Below, in pieces: positions 1 through 7,860 of a stretch of 64,000 nucleotides of DNA. This DNA comes from an uncultured Shimia sp. (GTDB lineage: Bacteria; Pseudomonadota; Alphaproteobacteria; Rhodobacterales; Rhodobacteraceae). A model generated the notes under the pieces. The model was given only the letters and a program-made list of their open reading frames with translations, had not been told where the DNA came from and did no database searches. The translations under genes were made by a program, and so were the position numbers. Numbering within the stretch: position 1 is the stretch's first letter; each line of letters starts with the position of its first letter. The stretch lies in the NCBI RefSeq assembly GCF_947493595.1, contig NZ_CANLRL010000002.1, forward strand, positions 372,001 to 436,000, read 5' to 3'.

Positions 1-176
1 TCCACCCCGTCGCCAGCCCGTCGCGCGCCCCAAACGATCTGCCATCCGGTCAACAGGTCAGGTGACGCCGCAATGCATGCCTTGAGCAAGCGCCCAAGCT
101 TCCCAGTGCTGCCCAGCACCAACAGGGTTTTCAGTGAGGAAGGGGCCGAAGAGCCCAAATGTGTCGCCGAAGTCAA
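1..176 (-). CDS. NAD(P)-binding Rossmann-fold protein, epimerase/dehydratase-like (3' end outside window)
   Basis: Only the N-terminal 58 or so codons lie in the window, and the gene runs off the left edge. The frame encodes a short polar leader and then the segment KTLLVLGSTGKLGRLLKA. This is the beta-strand, glycine-rich loop (GSTGKLG) and helix that open NAD(P)-dependent sugar epimerases and atypical short-chain dehydrogenases. An in-frame stop at 180-182 limits the start. No ATG is available, so TTG at 174-176 or a later TTG must be used. The catalytic part is not visible, so the substrate cannot be named. It is divergent from the aminotransferase that starts at 327. Confidence 0.5.
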   Translation of the reverse strand, partial: MTSATHLGSSAPSSLKTLLVLGSTGKLGRLLKACIAASPDLLTGWQIVWGARRAGDGV

Positions 177-326
177 AAGTCAAAATTCCAAATCAATTTC
201 CTGTTCTAAAGTGCCGCCACGACACCTGCTGTCAACCGCATGAAACGTATCCAATATGTAAAATTCAGCTTGGAAACCCCGCGGCACAACGATAGCGTCC
301 CGTGACTTTGCCAAAGAGAGCGCTCC

Positions 327-1238
327 ATGACTGACCACGTCACCACCCACCAGGCCGCCGAAGATGCCCGCAACGAAGAGATCAAGATCTGGCTGAATGG
401 CCGCGTTGTGCCCAAGGCCGAGGCGATGGTGTCGGTCTATGACAGCGGCTTTATGCTCGGGGACGGCGTGTGGGAAGGATTGCGCCTCTATGACGGTCAC
501 TGGGCGTTTCTGGACGAGCATATGGACCGCCTGTTTGAGGCCGCCAAAGCCATCGACTTGGACATCGGTATGGACAAAGCGGGCGTGATTGCCGCCTTGG
601 AGGCCACCCGCGCCGCCAACGAGATGACCACCGATGCCCACGCCCGCCTGATGGTCACACGCGGTGTGAAAACCCGCCCGTTTCAGCACCCCTCGCTGAG
701 CCAGCAGGGGCCAACGTTCACCATCATCATGGAACATTCCAAACCGTCGATCCCGCGCCCAATCCGGCTGGCGACCGTGCCGCACATTCGCGGCTTGCCG
801 ATGACGCAGGACCCAAAGCTGAACTCCCACTCCAAACTCAACTGTATTCTCGCCTGCATCGCGGCGGAGAAAGCGGGCGCAGACGAGGCGCTGATGCTCG
901 ACATCAATGGTTTTGTGAACACCACCAACGCCTGCAATTTCTTCATCGTGCGCAAAGGTGCTGTTTGGACCTCGACGGGCGATTACTGCATGAACGGCAT
1001 CACCCGCCAAAAGGTGATCGATGTCTGTCGTGCCGACGGCATTCCAGTTTATGAGCGCAATTACTCGCTGGTTGACGCCTACGGCGCGGATGAGGCGTTC
1101 CTGACGGGCACCTTTGGCGCACAGACCCCGGTTAGTGAAATTGATGGTCGGCCGATTGGCAGCGGTGAGATGGGTGAGATGACCAAGCATATTCGCGGTC
1201 TCTACAAAGACCTGGTTGCGCAAGACGCTCTGCCATAA
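327..1238 (+). CDS. Class IV aminotransferase (branched-chain / D-amino acid aminotransferase family)
   Basis: A PLP-dependent transaminase of fold type IV, 303 aa, the usual length for IlvE and D-alanine aminotransferase relatives. The opening IWLNGRVVP ... VYDSGFMLGDGVWEGLR is the class IV signature. K170 in SHSKLNCILA is the likely PLP lysine, followed by the cofactor region EALMLDINGFVNTTNACNFF. Ribosome site AAAGAGAG precedes the ATG. The substrate (branched-chain amino acid, D-amino acid or an omega-amino compound) cannot be decided from sequence. The next gene, 65 bp downstream, is a sulfotransferase-like protein, and the two probably share a transcript. The gap between them carries three tandem 11-bp repeats. 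Confidence 0.85.
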   Translation: MTDHVTTHQAAEDARNEEIKIWLNGRVVPKAEAMVSVYDSGFMLGDGVWEGLRLYDGHWAFLDEHMDRLFEAAKAIDLDIGMDKAGVIAALEATRAANEMTTDAHARLMVTRGVKTRPFQHPSLSQQGPTFTIIMEHSKPSIPRPIRLATVPHIRGLPMTQDPKLNSHSKLNCILACIAAEKAGADEALMLDINGFVNTTNACNFFIVRKGAVWTSTGDYCMNGITRQKVIDVCRADGIPVYERNYSLVDAYGADEAFLTGTFGAQTPVSEIDGRPIGSGEMGEMTKHIRGLYKDLVAQDALP

Positions 1239-1258
1239 AGCCGAAATTCGCACTGTCG

Positions 1259-1291
1259 CGATACAGCCGCGATACCGACGCAATACCGATA
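1259..1291 (+). repeat. Three tandem 11-bp repeats (iteron-like), copy C
   Basis: Three abutting 11-bp units lie at 1259-1269 (CGATACAGCCG), 1270-1280 (CGATACCGACG) and 1281-1291 (CAATACCGATA). The last base overlaps the Shine-Dalgarno AGGAG of the sulfotransferase-like gene. The middle unit is identical to units at 14446-14456 and, on the minus strand, 42380-42390. The 11-bp period is about one helical turn, as expected of a protein binding side-by-side sites, but the position directly on the ribosome site would also allow action at RNA level. Confidence 0.7.
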
Positions 1292-1303
1292 GGAGTTTGC
1301 CCC

Positions 1304-2017
1304 GTGAAAATTGCCATGTGGAGCGGCCCCCGCAACCTCTCAACCGCGATGATGTATGCCTTTGGCAACCGCGCCGATTGTGCCGTGGTGGACGAGCCTT
1401 TTTACGCTGCTTACCTCGCCATGACCGATCTCGATCACCCTATGGGGGCGGAGATTTTGGCATCACAGGATCAGGATCCCAACAAGGTCGCGGCCAGCCT
1501 TGTGCAAGCCAATCCGGAGAGCAAGCCGCACTTCTACCAGAAGCATATGACGCAACACATGATTGCTGGCGTGCCACGGGATTGGATGCGCAACGTCACC
1601 AATGTCTTCCTGCTGCGTCACCCCGCCCGCGTGATCGCGTCTTACGCCGCCAAACGTGAAAATCCGTCGCTCACCGACATCGGCTTTCCGCAGCAGCTGG
1701 AGCTAATGCAGCTGGTCTCAAGCTGGGGCCAAACGCCAATTGTGATCGACAGCCACGACATCCGCGACAATCCGCGCGAGATGTTGGAAAAACTATGTGA
1801 TGCCATTGGCTTGGGCTTTGATGGGGCCATGCTGTCCTGGCCCAAAGGTGGCCACAAAGATGACGGCGCGTGGGCGCCGCATTGGTATGGTGCTGTCTGG
1901 GACTCTACCGGATTTGCGGGCGCTGAAGGCCCGTTGCCAGAGGTGCCCGACAGTTTGCAGCCGGTCCTGCAAGCGGCGTTGCCTCTTTATGAAGAGATGA
2001 AAACGCACAAATTGTAA
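1304..2017 (+). CDS. Sulfotransferase-like P-loop protein
   Basis: A 237-aa protein starting at GTG with Shine-Dalgarno AGGAG 8 bp upstream. The N-terminal MKIAMWSGPRNLSTAMM matches the phosphosulfate-binding loop (5'-PSB) of bacterial sulfotransferase-family proteins. NVFLLRHPARVIASY near residue 105-119 resembles the 3'-phosphate loop (R-x-P-x-x-x-x-x-S). In this subgroup sulfotransfer has rarely been shown, and relatives are often annotated only by fold. It follows the class IV aminotransferase, suggesting a two-gene unit acting on an amino acid or amine. The 5' leader contains the tandem repeats described separately. Confidence 0.7.
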   Translation: MKIAMWSGPRNLSTAMMYAFGNRADCAVVDEPFYAAYLAMTDLDHPMGAEILASQDQDPNKVAASLVQANPESKPHFYQKHMTQHMIAGVPRDWMRNVTNVFLLRHPARVIASYAAKRENPSLTDIGFPQQLELMQLVSSWGQTPIVIDSHDIRDNPREMLEKLCDAIGLGFDGAMLSWPKGGHKDDGAWAPHWYGAVWDSTGFAGAEGPLPEVPDSLQPVLQAALPLYEEMKTHKL

Positions 2018-2023
2018 GGGGCA

Positions 2024-2082
2024 GGGGGCGTTGCCCCCGTCGCCGCGGGCGACTCCCCCAGGATATTTTTGGCCAAATGAAG
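2024..2082. repeat. Stacked GC hairpins with conserved-looking tail, Rhodobacterales-type intergenic element / terminator
   Basis: Two consecutive hairpins are visible: GGGGGC-GTT-GCCCCC (2024-2038) and GTCGCC-GCG-GGCGAC (2039-2053), followed by a cytosine run and the tail ggatatttttggccaaa (2061-2077). It sits between convergent genes and could end transcription from both sides. From memory, closely similar hairpin-plus-tail sequences recur after genes in many Rhodobacterales genomes. Only one copy is in this window, so repetition cannot be shown here. Confidence 0.5.
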
Positions 2083-2084
2083 CC

Positions 2085-2366
2085 CTAGGTCAGCAACTGG
2101 CCCAGCTTCATCGCCGTGCCCATGTCGCCGGACACCTTGAGTTTGCCCAGCATCAATGCTGTTGTGGGTTTCAGATCACCTGCCAGCAGCTTCACAAGGT
2201 TCTCCTCAGAGATCGACACGGTGCAATCGGTCTCGCGGTCTTCCTGCGTGGCCGTGTTGTCTGCCAGCACCACAACCCCGGCATCACCGCAGTCAAATTT
2301 CAATGTCCCGTCAAATGTCCGGTCTTTTAACCCCTCGGCCATTTGGGCCGCGATTTGTTCCAACAT
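2085..2366 (-). CDS. SCP2 sterol-binding domain protein
   Basis: A 93-aa protein that is a stand-alone SCP2 domain: MLEQIAAQMAEGLKDRTFDG ... VSISEENLVKLLAGDLKPTTALMLGKLKVSGDMGTAMKLGQLL. The end carries the typical 'a-x-x-x-G-K-x-k-v-x-G-d' signature of sterol carrier protein 2 domains, which bind acyl chains or other hydrophobic ligands in a cavity. The start chosen is the ATG at 2366 with GGGAAGA upstream; a longer frame upstream lacks family similarity. It is transcribed toward the sulfotransferase-like gene. The physiological ligand in bacteria is unknown. Confidence 0.8.
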   Translation of the reverse strand: MLEQIAAQMAEGLKDRTFDGTLKFDCGDAGVVVLADNTATQEDRETDCTVSISEENLVKLLAGDLKPTTALMLGKLKVSGDMGTAMKLGQLLT

Positions 2367-2429
2367 GTGATCTTCCCTAAGTAACCAGTTCACCCAAGTG
2401 GTTGCAGCCAACCCTCGGTGGCGCAAGGG

Positions 2430-3827
2430 TTACGTGGGGCCACTTAACGAACCGTTAAAACTCCCGCCAAGCGCGACATTCAGATCTACAAAATCAACTG
2501 CTCTGTTGCGCAAATCCAAGGCAGCCTGATTTTCAGTGTCCAAAAAGGCGCGCTCCGCATCCAAAACCTGAAGGAAAGAGGCTTGCCCGGAGGCATAAGC
2601 CTTGCGCGCCAAACGTAACACCTCTGCCGCTGCTTCTACCGCCTTTTTGGACAGCTCTACCGCCCGCGTGTTTTCACGTAATGCAAACAGCGAATTGCGG
2701 ACCTCCTCCACGGCCAGCACGATTTCTTTTTCCCACGCGGCTTTGCGTTCTGCCACCAGGCCTTTGGCGGTTTCCACTTTGCCGCGCCGCACCGGCAGGT
2801 CGTACCACGGGATGTCCAGATCAATGCGCAGGAAGGCCGCCAGCGGATCAAATCCTGAGCTGCCACCGGACACATTGACGTTCCCGGTCAGCCCGAGGCT
2901 TGGGTACAGGTCGGACTCTGCCACCCCTACCAGAGCCACGGCTTCGGCCAATTTTTTCTCGGCATAGACCACATCCGGCCGATTGCGCAGCAGGTCTGCC
3001 GGCACGCCTGTTGAAACAACGCTGGTTTTTGGGCTTGGCTGTGGCGCCCGCACATCCAGATCGTCCCGTTCAGCCAATTCTGTGCTGCCGACCAAGGCAG
3101 TGACACGGTTGACCATGCGCACGAACAATATCCGCGCGTCTGGCACTGCGGAACTTGTGCGCAGAACCAGCGCGTTGGCCTGCGCCACGTCCAATTCCGT
3201 TGCGCCACCTTCTTCTGCCAGTGACTTGGTGGCTTTGAGAGTCTCTTCGCGGCTGGCCAAGACACGTTGCAAAATTCGGGCCAATTCCTGCGCATAGCGC
3301 ATATCCAGATAGGCGGTCACCACCTCATCAACATACAGAAGCGTCCAAACATCCAAATCGGCATAGCTGGCTTCAAGCCGCGCAAAAGCCGCCTCTTTCT
3401 CCCTTTGCAATTTGCCAAACAGGTCCAATTTCCACTTGGCTTCAGCTCGCACAAAGCCTGTGGTTTCTGGTTCATTGCCTCCGCCCCCGCTGCGCTTCAC
3501 TTCGCTGACGCGGTTGGAGCCGCCAATCGGAAAACCTGCCGAGTCCAAAATGCCCTGAGATTGCTGAATTCGGGCTGCGATGCGTTGAATGTCTTTGTTG
3601 TTTTCAAGCCCGTATCCAACGAGCTTGTTCAGCAGTGAATCATTAAATGAGGTCCACCACTTGGCGTCGTGTTTGCGCACCGCGCCAGAGGGCCCCTTTT
3701 TAAAAAACCTATTGGCAACATCGGTGTCAGGGCGGGCGTAGTCCTCACCAACAGGGGCAATCGCACAGCCTGACAGTAACCCCAGCATCATGCTGCGCCG
3801 TGTCAAACTGCCTGTGACTTTTCTCAT
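2430..3827 (-). CDS. RND-type outer membrane efflux lipoprotein (NodT/OprM family)
   Basis: An outer-membrane channel subunit of a tripartite efflux pump, about 465 aa as expected. The N-terminus MRKVTGSLTRRSMMLGLLSGC carries a lipobox (LLSGC), so the mature protein is probably lipid-anchored. Two OEP repeats follow, with family segments NKDIQRIAARIQQSQGILD, WKLDLFGKLQREKEAAFARL, VPADLLRNRPDVVYAE and a C-terminal coiled region ending YASGQASFLQVLDAER. The ATG at 3827 is preferred to a TTG two codons earlier. No inner-membrane pump or adaptor is next to it. It lies 30 bp downstream of an MscS-type channel on the same strand. Confidence 0.85.
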   Translation of the reverse strand: MRKVTGSLTRRSMMLGLLSGCAIAPVGEDYARPDTDVANRFFKKGPSGAVRKHDAKWWTSFNDSLLNKLVGYGLENNKDIQRIAARIQQSQGILDSAGFPIGGSNRVSEVKRSGGGGNEPETTGFVRAEAKWKLDLFGKLQREKEAAFARLEASYADLDVWTLLYVDEVVTAYLDMRYAQELARILQRVLASREETLKATKSLAEEGGATELDVAQANALVLRTSSAVPDARILFVRMVNRVTALVGSTELAERDDLDVRAPQPSPKTSVVSTGVPADLLRNRPDVVYAEKKLAEAVALVGVAESDLYPSLGLTGNVNVSGGSSGFDPLAAFLRIDLDIPWYDLPVRRGKVETAKGLVAERKAAWEKEIVLAVEEVRNSLFALRENTRAVELSKKAVEAAAEVLRLARKAYASGQASFLQVLDAERAFLDTENQAALDLRNRAVDFVDLNVALGGSFNGSLSGPT

Positions 3828-3857
3828 GCTCAACCTGCGACGCCTTTTACGGGCACC

Positions 3858-5507
3858 TTATGCTTTTGGCGCTGCGGCCTCCGCTGCCGTCTCATGCGCC
3901 AGGGGTTCGTTCCAGTCGACTTCGGAAATCTTCAATTCCGGCGTGTCGGTTTCATAATTTGGTGTCATGATCTGCACGCCGTTTTCATTAAAGACATCGG
4001 TGATGTTCTTGTGCAAATCGCTGAGCAAAAGTGGCAACGAGGACCCACGTGTTGTGAATGCGTTGATCTGATAGTTGGTCGCAAAATCCAAAAGGCCGGT
4101 CACCAGCACAAAGGGCTCTGGTGACTTCTTCAGCCCTTTGGTGCGCCGCGCTGCTTCAATCAGCATGGCCTCAACCTTCTTGCGGGGCTCCTCATACCCA
4201 ATCCCCACAGTGGTGTGCAGCAACAAGCCTTTGCCGTCGATCTTGCTGGAATAGTTGATCACCTCCGAAGACAGCAACGTGGCATTGGGGATGGAGATCA
4301 GCTCGTTTTTCACCGAGCGTAGATAGGTCTCCATCAGCCGGATCTGCATGACATCACCATAGTGGTCGCCGACCCGAATGCGATCCCCCACATTCATCGA
4401 GCGCTTGTACAGCACAAACAAACCCGCCAATACGTTGGAGATCACCGAGTTTGAGCCAAGAGAGACCATCACCCCCACCAGAATGGTCAGCCCTTGGAAG
4501 GCTGCGGAATCTGATCCTGGAATATAGGGGAAACAGATCACCGCGGCGGTCAGGACAATGGCCCCGCGGATAAGATTGTAGGTAGGCCAGACCCAATGAT
4601 CCTCAAAGGTTTTGAGTTCGATCACACCCTGCTCAACGCTCTGGAAAAACAGATACACCCCTTTGATCATCCAGCGTGCAATGGCGGCGATGATCAGGAT
4701 GGTGACCAGGTTGGGCAGGTAGCTCACAAAGCCCAGCATCAGCCCAATGATCGGATCGGTCACATAGCGGATCAACAGCGCCGCAATGGGCCGCGTGTTG
4801 GGAAAGGAATGCAACACAAACGACAGGTAGTAATAGAACCCGGTGAACAGTGTGATGTCGACCAACAGCCGGATCAAAAACTTGGCGATGTTGGACACCG
4901 CTTGGCTTTGCACAATATCGCCCGTGGCTTCCTGAAGCCCTCGGGTGCGGTGTTCCACGACGCCCGCGAGAAAGCGCGGCACCCGTCGGCGCAGCCAAAA
5001 TAGAATGCCACAGTAAAAGGCAAACACTGCAGACCAGGCCAGGGCTGTCAACGTGCTTTGCGAGAACGCTTCATCGGTTCGGTTGGCGCGATAGGTTAAA
5101 ATGGCCGCTTCAATGGCTTCGGCATGCAGAGAGGCCAACACCGGCAGTTCCATTTGTTCAAAATCGGAGTCCGCTTGTGTGGTGACGCTCACCATGACCC
5201 CATCAGCAAATATGGTCTGGCCCAATTCCCCGCGCTCAATGCCCATGACCACGGATGTCGCCTCGCTGCGCTCTGCGACTTCGATGATGCGTTTTGCCAC
5301 CAAAGCAGCGCGTTCTTCGGCGGGCAAAGCGGTGGAGCCACGCACAGCAAACAGCTGCTCTCCGTCCACTTCCACAGCTTGAACAAAGACTTCGTCGTCA
5401 ACTTTGGGTGTGGTGGTGTCTTCGACTTCTTCCTCTTGTGCCCAGACCAAACCGGCGCTGAGCAGCAAGACTCCAAAAATGCGCGCAAAGTTTAAGAGTG
5501 TCCCCAT
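3858..5507 (-). CDS. MscS-family mechanosensitive ion channel with N-terminal periplasmic domain
   Basis: A 549-aa inner-membrane channel, longer than E. coli MscS (286 aa). Residues 1-23 are a signal peptide (LLLSAGLVWA/QEEE), followed by a soluble extracytoplasmic region to about 150 and then five or six hydrophobic segments. The pore helix region LVGVMVSLGSNSVISNVLAG fits the MscS TM3 pattern. The beta domain follows (VGDRIRVGDHYGDVMQIRLMET ... ISIPNATLLSSEVINYS) with a C-terminal alpha/beta part. It probably releases solutes during hypo-osmotic shock. The efflux lipoprotein gene follows on the same strand. Confidence 0.88.
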   Translation of the reverse strand: MGTLLNFARIFGVLLLSAGLVWAQEEEVEDTTTPKVDDEVFVQAVEVDGEQLFAVRGSTALPAEERAALVAKRIIEVAERSEATSVVMGIERGELGQTIFADGVMVSVTTQADSDFEQMELPVLASLHAEAIEAAILTYRANRTDEAFSQSTLTALAWSAVFAFYCGILFWLRRRVPRFLAGVVEHRTRGLQEATGDIVQSQAVSNIAKFLIRLLVDITLFTGFYYYLSFVLHSFPNTRPIAALLIRYVTDPIIGLMLGFVSYLPNLVTILIIAAIARWMIKGVYLFFQSVEQGVIELKTFEDHWVWPTYNLIRGAIVLTAAVICFPYIPGSDSAAFQGLTILVGVMVSLGSNSVISNVLAGLFVLYKRSMNVGDRIRVGDHYGDVMQIRLMETYLRSVKNELISIPNATLLSSEVINYSSKIDGKGLLLHTTVGIGYEEPRKKVEAMLIEAARRTKGLKKSPEPFVLVTGLLDFATNYQINAFTTRGSSLPLLLSDLHKNITDVFNENGVQIMTPNYETDTPELKISEVDWNEPLAHETAAEAAAPKA

Positions 5508-5615
5508 TCAACGCCCTCCCGGCGCAGCTCGATCCCAAGTCACAAGTCTTTTAGGAAACGCTAGCCGCCATCCTGCCTATCTCAAAGGAATTTTTCGGAT
5601 CGACGGTTGGGAGAC

Positions 5616-5645
5616 ACAAAAAAAGCCCGCCTCAAGGGCGGGCTT
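5616..5645 (-). terminator. Intrinsic terminator of argG
   Basis: Read on the minus strand: stem GCCCGCC / GGCGGGC (5625-5631 with 5637-5643), a five-base loop, then a run of seven T residues. It lies about 20 bp after the argG stop codon. Confidence 0.9.
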
Positions 5646-5664
5646 CTGTCGGAATGGTGTTGGC

Positions 5665-6891
5665 TTACTTGCCTGTGCGTTTGTTGCGCATCGCAATCAG
5701 CTTCAAACGCAGCGCTTGCAGCTGAATAAAGCCTGCCGCGTCTTTCTGATCATAGGCACCCGCGTCATCCTCAAAGGTCACGTGCTCTTCAGAGTAGAGC
5801 GAGTGGTCAGACCAGCGGCCCACGGTGGTGGCGCTGCCTTTGTAGAGTTTCACCCGCACGGTGCCGGTGACATGCTCTTGGCTCTTGTCGATTGCCGCTT
5901 GCAGCATTTCACGCTCCGGCGAATACCAGAAACCGTTGTAGATTAGCTCTGCATACTTCGGCATCAGCTCATCTTTCAGGTGCATCTCGCCGCGGTCCAT
6001 GGTGATGGACTCGATACCACGGTGCGCCTCAAGCAGCACGGTGCCGCCTGGGGTTTCGTAGATGCCACGGGATTTCATACCCACAAAACGGCCTTCAACG
6101 AGGTCCAGACGGCCAATGCCGTGCTTGCCGCCATATTCGTTCAGCTTGGTCAGGATGGTCGCCGGGCTCATCGCCTCGCCGTTGATGCTGACCGGGTCAC
6201 CTTTTTCAAAGCCGATTTCGATAAACTCTGGCTCGTTTGGCGCGTCCTCAGGGTGCACGGTGCGCTGGTATACGTAATCCGGTGCCGCAATCGCTGGATC
6301 TTCCAGCACTTTGCCTTCTGAGGAGGTGTGTAGCAGGTTTGCGTCCACCGAGAACGGCGCCTCGCCACGTTTGTCTTTGGCAACCGGGATCTGGTGCTGC
6401 TCGGCAAATTCCAGCAGCTTTGTGCGTGAGGACAGGTCCCATTCCCGCCAAGGGGCTATCACCTTGATGTCGGGGTTCAACGCATAGGCCGCCAGTTCAA
6501 AGCGCACCTGATCGTTGCCCTTACCGGTTGCGCCGTGAGCCACAGCATCTGCACCAGTCGCTTCGGCAATCTCAACCAGACGTTTGGAGATCAGCGGACG
6601 CGCAATCGACGTGCCCAGCAGGTACAGACCTTCATAGACTGCGTTGGCGCGGAACATTGGGAAGACAAAGTCGCGCACAAACTCTTCTCGCACATCTTCG
6701 ATGTAGATGTTTTCAGGCTTGATGCCCAAGAGTTCCGCCTTCGCACGCGCGGGTTCAAGCTCTTCGCCCTGACCCAGGTCCGCGGTGAAGGTCACCACCT
6801 CACAGCCATATTCGGTTTGCAGCCACTTCAGGATGATCGAGGTATCCAGGCCACCGGAATAGGCCAGCACAACTTTCTTCGGAGCCGACAT
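5665..6891 (-). CDS. argG: Argininosuccinate synthase
   Basis: Catalyses ATP-dependent condensation of citrulline and aspartate to argininosuccinate, the penultimate step of arginine synthesis, in the cytoplasm. It is 408 aa, the usual length. The N-terminus [20 protein letters not shown] holds the PP-motif ATP-binding loop [42 protein letters not shown] and [11 protein letters not shown] are conserved substrate-binding regions of the family. The ATG at 6891 with AGGGAAGAAAA upstream is the start; upstream codons in frame lack similarity. It appears monocistronic, with its own terminator. A second arginine gene, argJ, lies far off at 33.9 kb. Confidence 0.97.
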   Translation of the reverse strand: MSAPKKVVLAYSGGLDTSIILKWLQTEYGCEVVTFTADLGQGEELEPARAKAELLGIKPENIYIEDVREEFVRDFVFPMFRANAVYEGLYLLGTSIARPLISKRLVEIAEATGADAVAHGATGKGNDQVRFELAAYALNPDIKVIAPWREWDLSSRTKLLEFAEQHQIPVAKDKRGEAPFSVDANLLHTSSEGKVLEDPAIAAPDYVYQRTVHPEDAPNEPEFIEIGFEKGDPVSINGEAMSPATILTKLNEYGGKHGIGRLDLVEGRFVGMKSRGIYETPGGTVLLEAHRGIESITMDRGEMHLKDELMPKYAELIYNGFWYSPEREMLQAAIDKSQEHVTGTVRVKLYKGSATTVGRWSDHSLYSEEHVTFEDDAGAYDQKDAAGFIQLQALRLKLIAMRNKRTGK

Positions 6892-7042
6892 TTTTCTTCC
6901 CTTCGTCCATATAACGTTCGCGCGATAGCGGTTTTTGGCCCTGTGGGCAAGGCGAGCAGATCGCCGCACTTGCTTTTATTGCCCGCGATCTGTCACATGC
7001 AGGCGAAATTGGACAAAAACACTATCTTTAAGAGGTACTCAC

Positions 7043-7810
7043 ATGCAGGGGTGGAAATTGTTTTTACATGCGGTGCGCATGGTTGTCGGAAACTGGCGGG
7101 ATGCCATTCGAATTTTCTGGGCGCCTTGTGTTCTGATCGGGTTACTCCTTGTGGGGTTGACCCGAGCCATGTCCAACATTTTCGGAGAGAATTTCTCAGA
7201 AACTGGCACGATTTCCGGGACTCCGTCCGGCGGATCGATTGGTCTCAGTTTTCTGCTCATGTTGTTGGTGTTTTTTGTAATCGGCTGGGGCATCGTAGCG
7301 TGGCATCGCTTTGTTTTGGCGGAGGAGCAGCAATCTGGGCTGATCCCGCCATTTCACTTGGGCCGAATACTTGCCTATTTCGGACGACTCTTCCTGCTCG
7401 GCTTAGCTTGCGCAATCTGCGCTATTCCTCTGATGATGATTGGCACATCTGTTATGGGATCCGGTTCCATTGCCGGAACACTGGCGGTTCTGTTTGTGAT
7501 TTCTGTTCTGACGTCTGTTTTGATGTATCGTTGGGTCGCCATTCTGCCGGCCGCTGCGCTTGGCAAACCATTGACGTTTGGCGAAGCCTGGAGTGCCACC
7601 AGTGGCGCCACAGGCGCAATTCTCGTTCTTATGTTGACGGTATGGGCTGTCAGTTATGGGGGGCAATACTTGGTGCAAGCCATTTATGGGATTTCACCCT
7701 TCGTCGGTACCGCAGTGGACATTGTGTTCACGGCCTTGGTGGGTTTGGTGAATGTTAGCATTCTGACCACGTTTTATGGCCACTACGTCGAAGGCCGTTC
7801 GATCGACTGA
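7043..7810 (+). CDS. Polytopic membrane protein of unknown function
   Basis: A 255-aa protein starting at ATG 7043 with Shine-Dalgarno AAGAGGT 6 bp upstream. I do not recognise a characterised family. About six hydrophobic segments are visible near residues 20-40, 75-95, 115-135, 145-168, 190-215 and 228-252, with a glycine/serine-rich loop around 55-70 (SGTPSGGSIG). The fold resembles YciC-like and glycerophosphoryl diester phosphodiesterase membrane-domain proteins, but only loosely. It is divergent from argG and 50 bp upstream of ilvA on the same strand, so it may be cotranscribed with ilvA. Confidence 0.75.
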   Translation: MQGWKLFLHAVRMVVGNWRDAIRIFWAPCVLIGLLLVGLTRAMSNIFGENFSETGTISGTPSGGSIGLSFLLMLLVFFVIGWGIVAWHRFVLAEEQQSGLIPPFHLGRILAYFGRLFLLGLACAICAIPLMMIGTSVMGSGSIAGTLAVLFVISVLTSVLMYRWVAILPAAALGKPLTFGEAWSATSGATGAILVLMLTVWAVSYGGQYLVQAIYGISPFVGTAVDIVFTALVGLVNVSILTTFYGHYVEGRSID

Positions 7811-7860
7811 TCGACGACCTTCCTCTTGCCAAAACCTTTAGCTTCGGCCACTCAGGGCAC

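Noticed and set aside
180-1343. 387-codon open frame opposite the aminotransferase
   Set aside because: Lies fully antisense to a well-supported gene with catalytic motifs and covers a second gene start.
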